In this document: positions 6,332 to 7,069 of the stretch, piece by piece | How positions within the stretch are numbered: the stretch's first letter is position 1 | How the letters are laid out: each line of letters begins with the position of its first letter | Origin: Desulfamplus sp. | GTDB lineage: Bacteria > Desulfobacterota > Desulfobacteria > Desulfobacterales > Desulfobacteraceae | Direction: 5' to 3' | Assembly: GCA_015232935.1 (NCBI GenBank) | Contig: JADFYT010000118.1 | Location: 1-7,069, forward strand | DNA length: 7,069 nt | Program-made: the position numbers and the translations under genes | The notes under the pieces: generated by a model | What the model saw: the letters and a program-made list of their open reading frames with translations, nothing else | Told to the model about the DNA's origin: nothing | The model's database searches: none

Positions 6332-7069
6332 AAGTACATCGGCCACTGCCACTGCCAGTTGTTCTATTGAGTATGGTTTTTTGAGATAACCTCCAACTCC
6401 GATTTGGCGGGCGTTTTTAACATCTTCGCTTTCCGAGAAGCCGCTTGCGATAATGGCCTTTTGAAGCGGGTTTATTTTGATTATTTCCTCATATGTCTCT
6501 CTTCCATTGATCCCGGGAGCCATTATCATGTCAAGCAGCACAAGATCTACCTGCTCTGTCTTCAGGTACTCCAGAGCATTTTGCCCTGAATCCGCTGCTG
6601 ATACCTCATAGTTCAAAAGAGTGAGCATACGCATTGCAAGGTCAATCTGATGGGGCTCATCATCCACTACGAGAATCCTCTCCCCATTTCCTTTTAAAAG
6701 CTCAAGATTTGACGTGTACCTTTCGGCTTCTGCCTTGCAATGCTCTTGTCCTGCCTCATCATGAAATGCTGGAAAATAGAGTTCAAATGATGTGCCTGTC
6801 ATATCTACCGAAGCAGTGTCAGAGGAATAGTCAGAGCCGGTTACATCACCGCAAACAAATATATTTCCATTCAATGACGAGGATATTACAGATGAACTTC
6901 CATCACTGTTACTTGTAACTGTAATGCCCCCGTTATGATCCTGAACAGTATTCCATACAACAGTAAGGCCAAGACCGGTTCCACTTTTGCCCATCTCCTT
7001 TCTGGTATAGAACGGCTCAAAAATATGTTTTATATCGTTTTCTCCAATACCCTCTCCTGTGTCTGAGAC
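6323..7069 (-). CDS. Hybrid sensor histidine kinase, C-terminal part (HATPase plus receiver), 5'-truncated by window edge
   Basis: The frame stays open to the window edge, giving 248 visible C-terminal residues; the sensor and HisKA parts lie outside. The ATPase domain shows the G1 box DTGEGIG (residues 3-9), F box IFEPFYTRKE and G2 box SGTGLGL, so the in-frame ATG at 6994 is internal. After a linker comes a receiver domain (about 130-248) with the acidic pair Asp136/Asp137, phosphoacceptor Asp180 in LLDMIMAPGINGRE, Ser209 at the switch Thr/Ser site and Lys231 in LKKPYS. All key residues are present, so it should autophosphorylate and pass phosphate to its own receiver. An unusual insertion of about 34 residues, rich in Ser, Gly and Asp, interrupts the last strands of the ATPase domain. 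The gene is convergent with the nucleotide operon, and no functional link is shown. The signal sensed is unknown. Confidence 0.93.
   Translation of the reverse strand, partial: VSDTGEGIGENDIKHIFEPFYTRKEMGKSGTGLGLTVVWNTVQDHNGGITVTSNSDGSSSVISSSLNGNIFVCGDVTGSDYSSDTASVDMTGTSFELYFPAFHDEAGQEHCKAEAERYTSNLELLKGNGERILVVDDEPHQIDLAMRMLTLLNYEVSAADSGQNALEYLKTEQVDLVLLDMIMAPGINGRETYEEIIKINPLQKAIIASGFSESEDVKNARQIGVGGYLKKPYSIEQLAVAVADVLKR
6794..6907 (-). other. Low-complexity insertion in the kinase ATPase domain
   Basis: In typical kinases about eight residues join the GG(I/Y)xV strand to the closing (T/S)FxLYFP strand, for example SEPGKGT-like turns. Here about 42 residues (52-93 of the visible protein) fill that place, rich in Ser, Gly, Asp, Thr and Val. 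The frame is intact and both flanking motifs (HNGGITV and TSFELYFP) are normal, so this looks like an expanded surface hairpin loop. No clear 18-base period is visible. The boundaries are approximate. Confidence 0.7.

Noticed and set aside
6404..6918. Plus-strand small open frames opposite the kinase.
   Set aside because: They are antisense to conserved ATPase and receiver motifs and show no domain or start-site support.
6323..6994. A stand-alone response regulator starting at the ATG at 6994.
   Set aside because: The frame continues upstream with G1-box (DTGEGIG) and F-box sequence to the window edge, so the ATG is internal to a hybrid kinase.

Overview
The window reads as chromosomal DNA of moderate GC from a strictly Gram-negative-looking anaerobe. 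The PurF (Fe-S type), CarB and hybrid-kinase sequences resemble those of sulfate-reducing Desulfobacterota (Desulfobacteraceae-like). That placement comes from remembered protein similarity and was not checked by a search. Both window ends cut through genes.

Layout: (1) Positions 1-3281 (+) hold carB, the large subunit of carbamoyl-phosphate synthetase, lacking only about its first 38 residues. (2) Positions 3278-4768 (+) hold purF, amidophosphoribosyltransferase, which starts in a 4-base ATGA overlap with carB. (3) After a 69-base gap with a ribosome binding site, 4838-6184 (+) hold a radical SAM protein of unknown function with a Cys-rich C-terminus. These three genes look like one transcription unit. 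(4) Positions 6185-6322 are a short non-coding gap dominated by a pair of 28-base imperfect inverted arms (6202-6229 and 6293-6320), followed on the + strand by a T-rich run. (5) Positions 6323-7069 (-) hold the C-terminal part of a hybrid sensor histidine kinase (end of the ATPase domain plus a receiver domain), convergent with the operon.

Function: CarB supplies carbamoyl phosphate for pyrimidines and arginine, and PurF commits PRPP to purines. Both use ammonia released from glutamine, so their coupling in one unit makes sense as nucleotide supply. The radical SAM protein is an unexplained partner. The kinase is probably unrelated.

The most unusual feature is that all four coding regions carry extra low-complexity sequence at loops, linkers or termini: a 25-residue net insertion and a repetitive tail in CarB, a duplicated hexapeptide in a long PurF leader, two hexapeptide-repeat insertions in the radical SAM protein, and a roughly 34-residue Ser/Gly/Asp-rich insertion in the kinase ATPase domain. 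Three of these tracts share an exact 18-base (6-codon) period. This points to a lineage-wide process of in-frame repeat growth. It is not evidence of a new defence or mobile system, and I found no CRISPR array, transposase, tRNA or rRNA.
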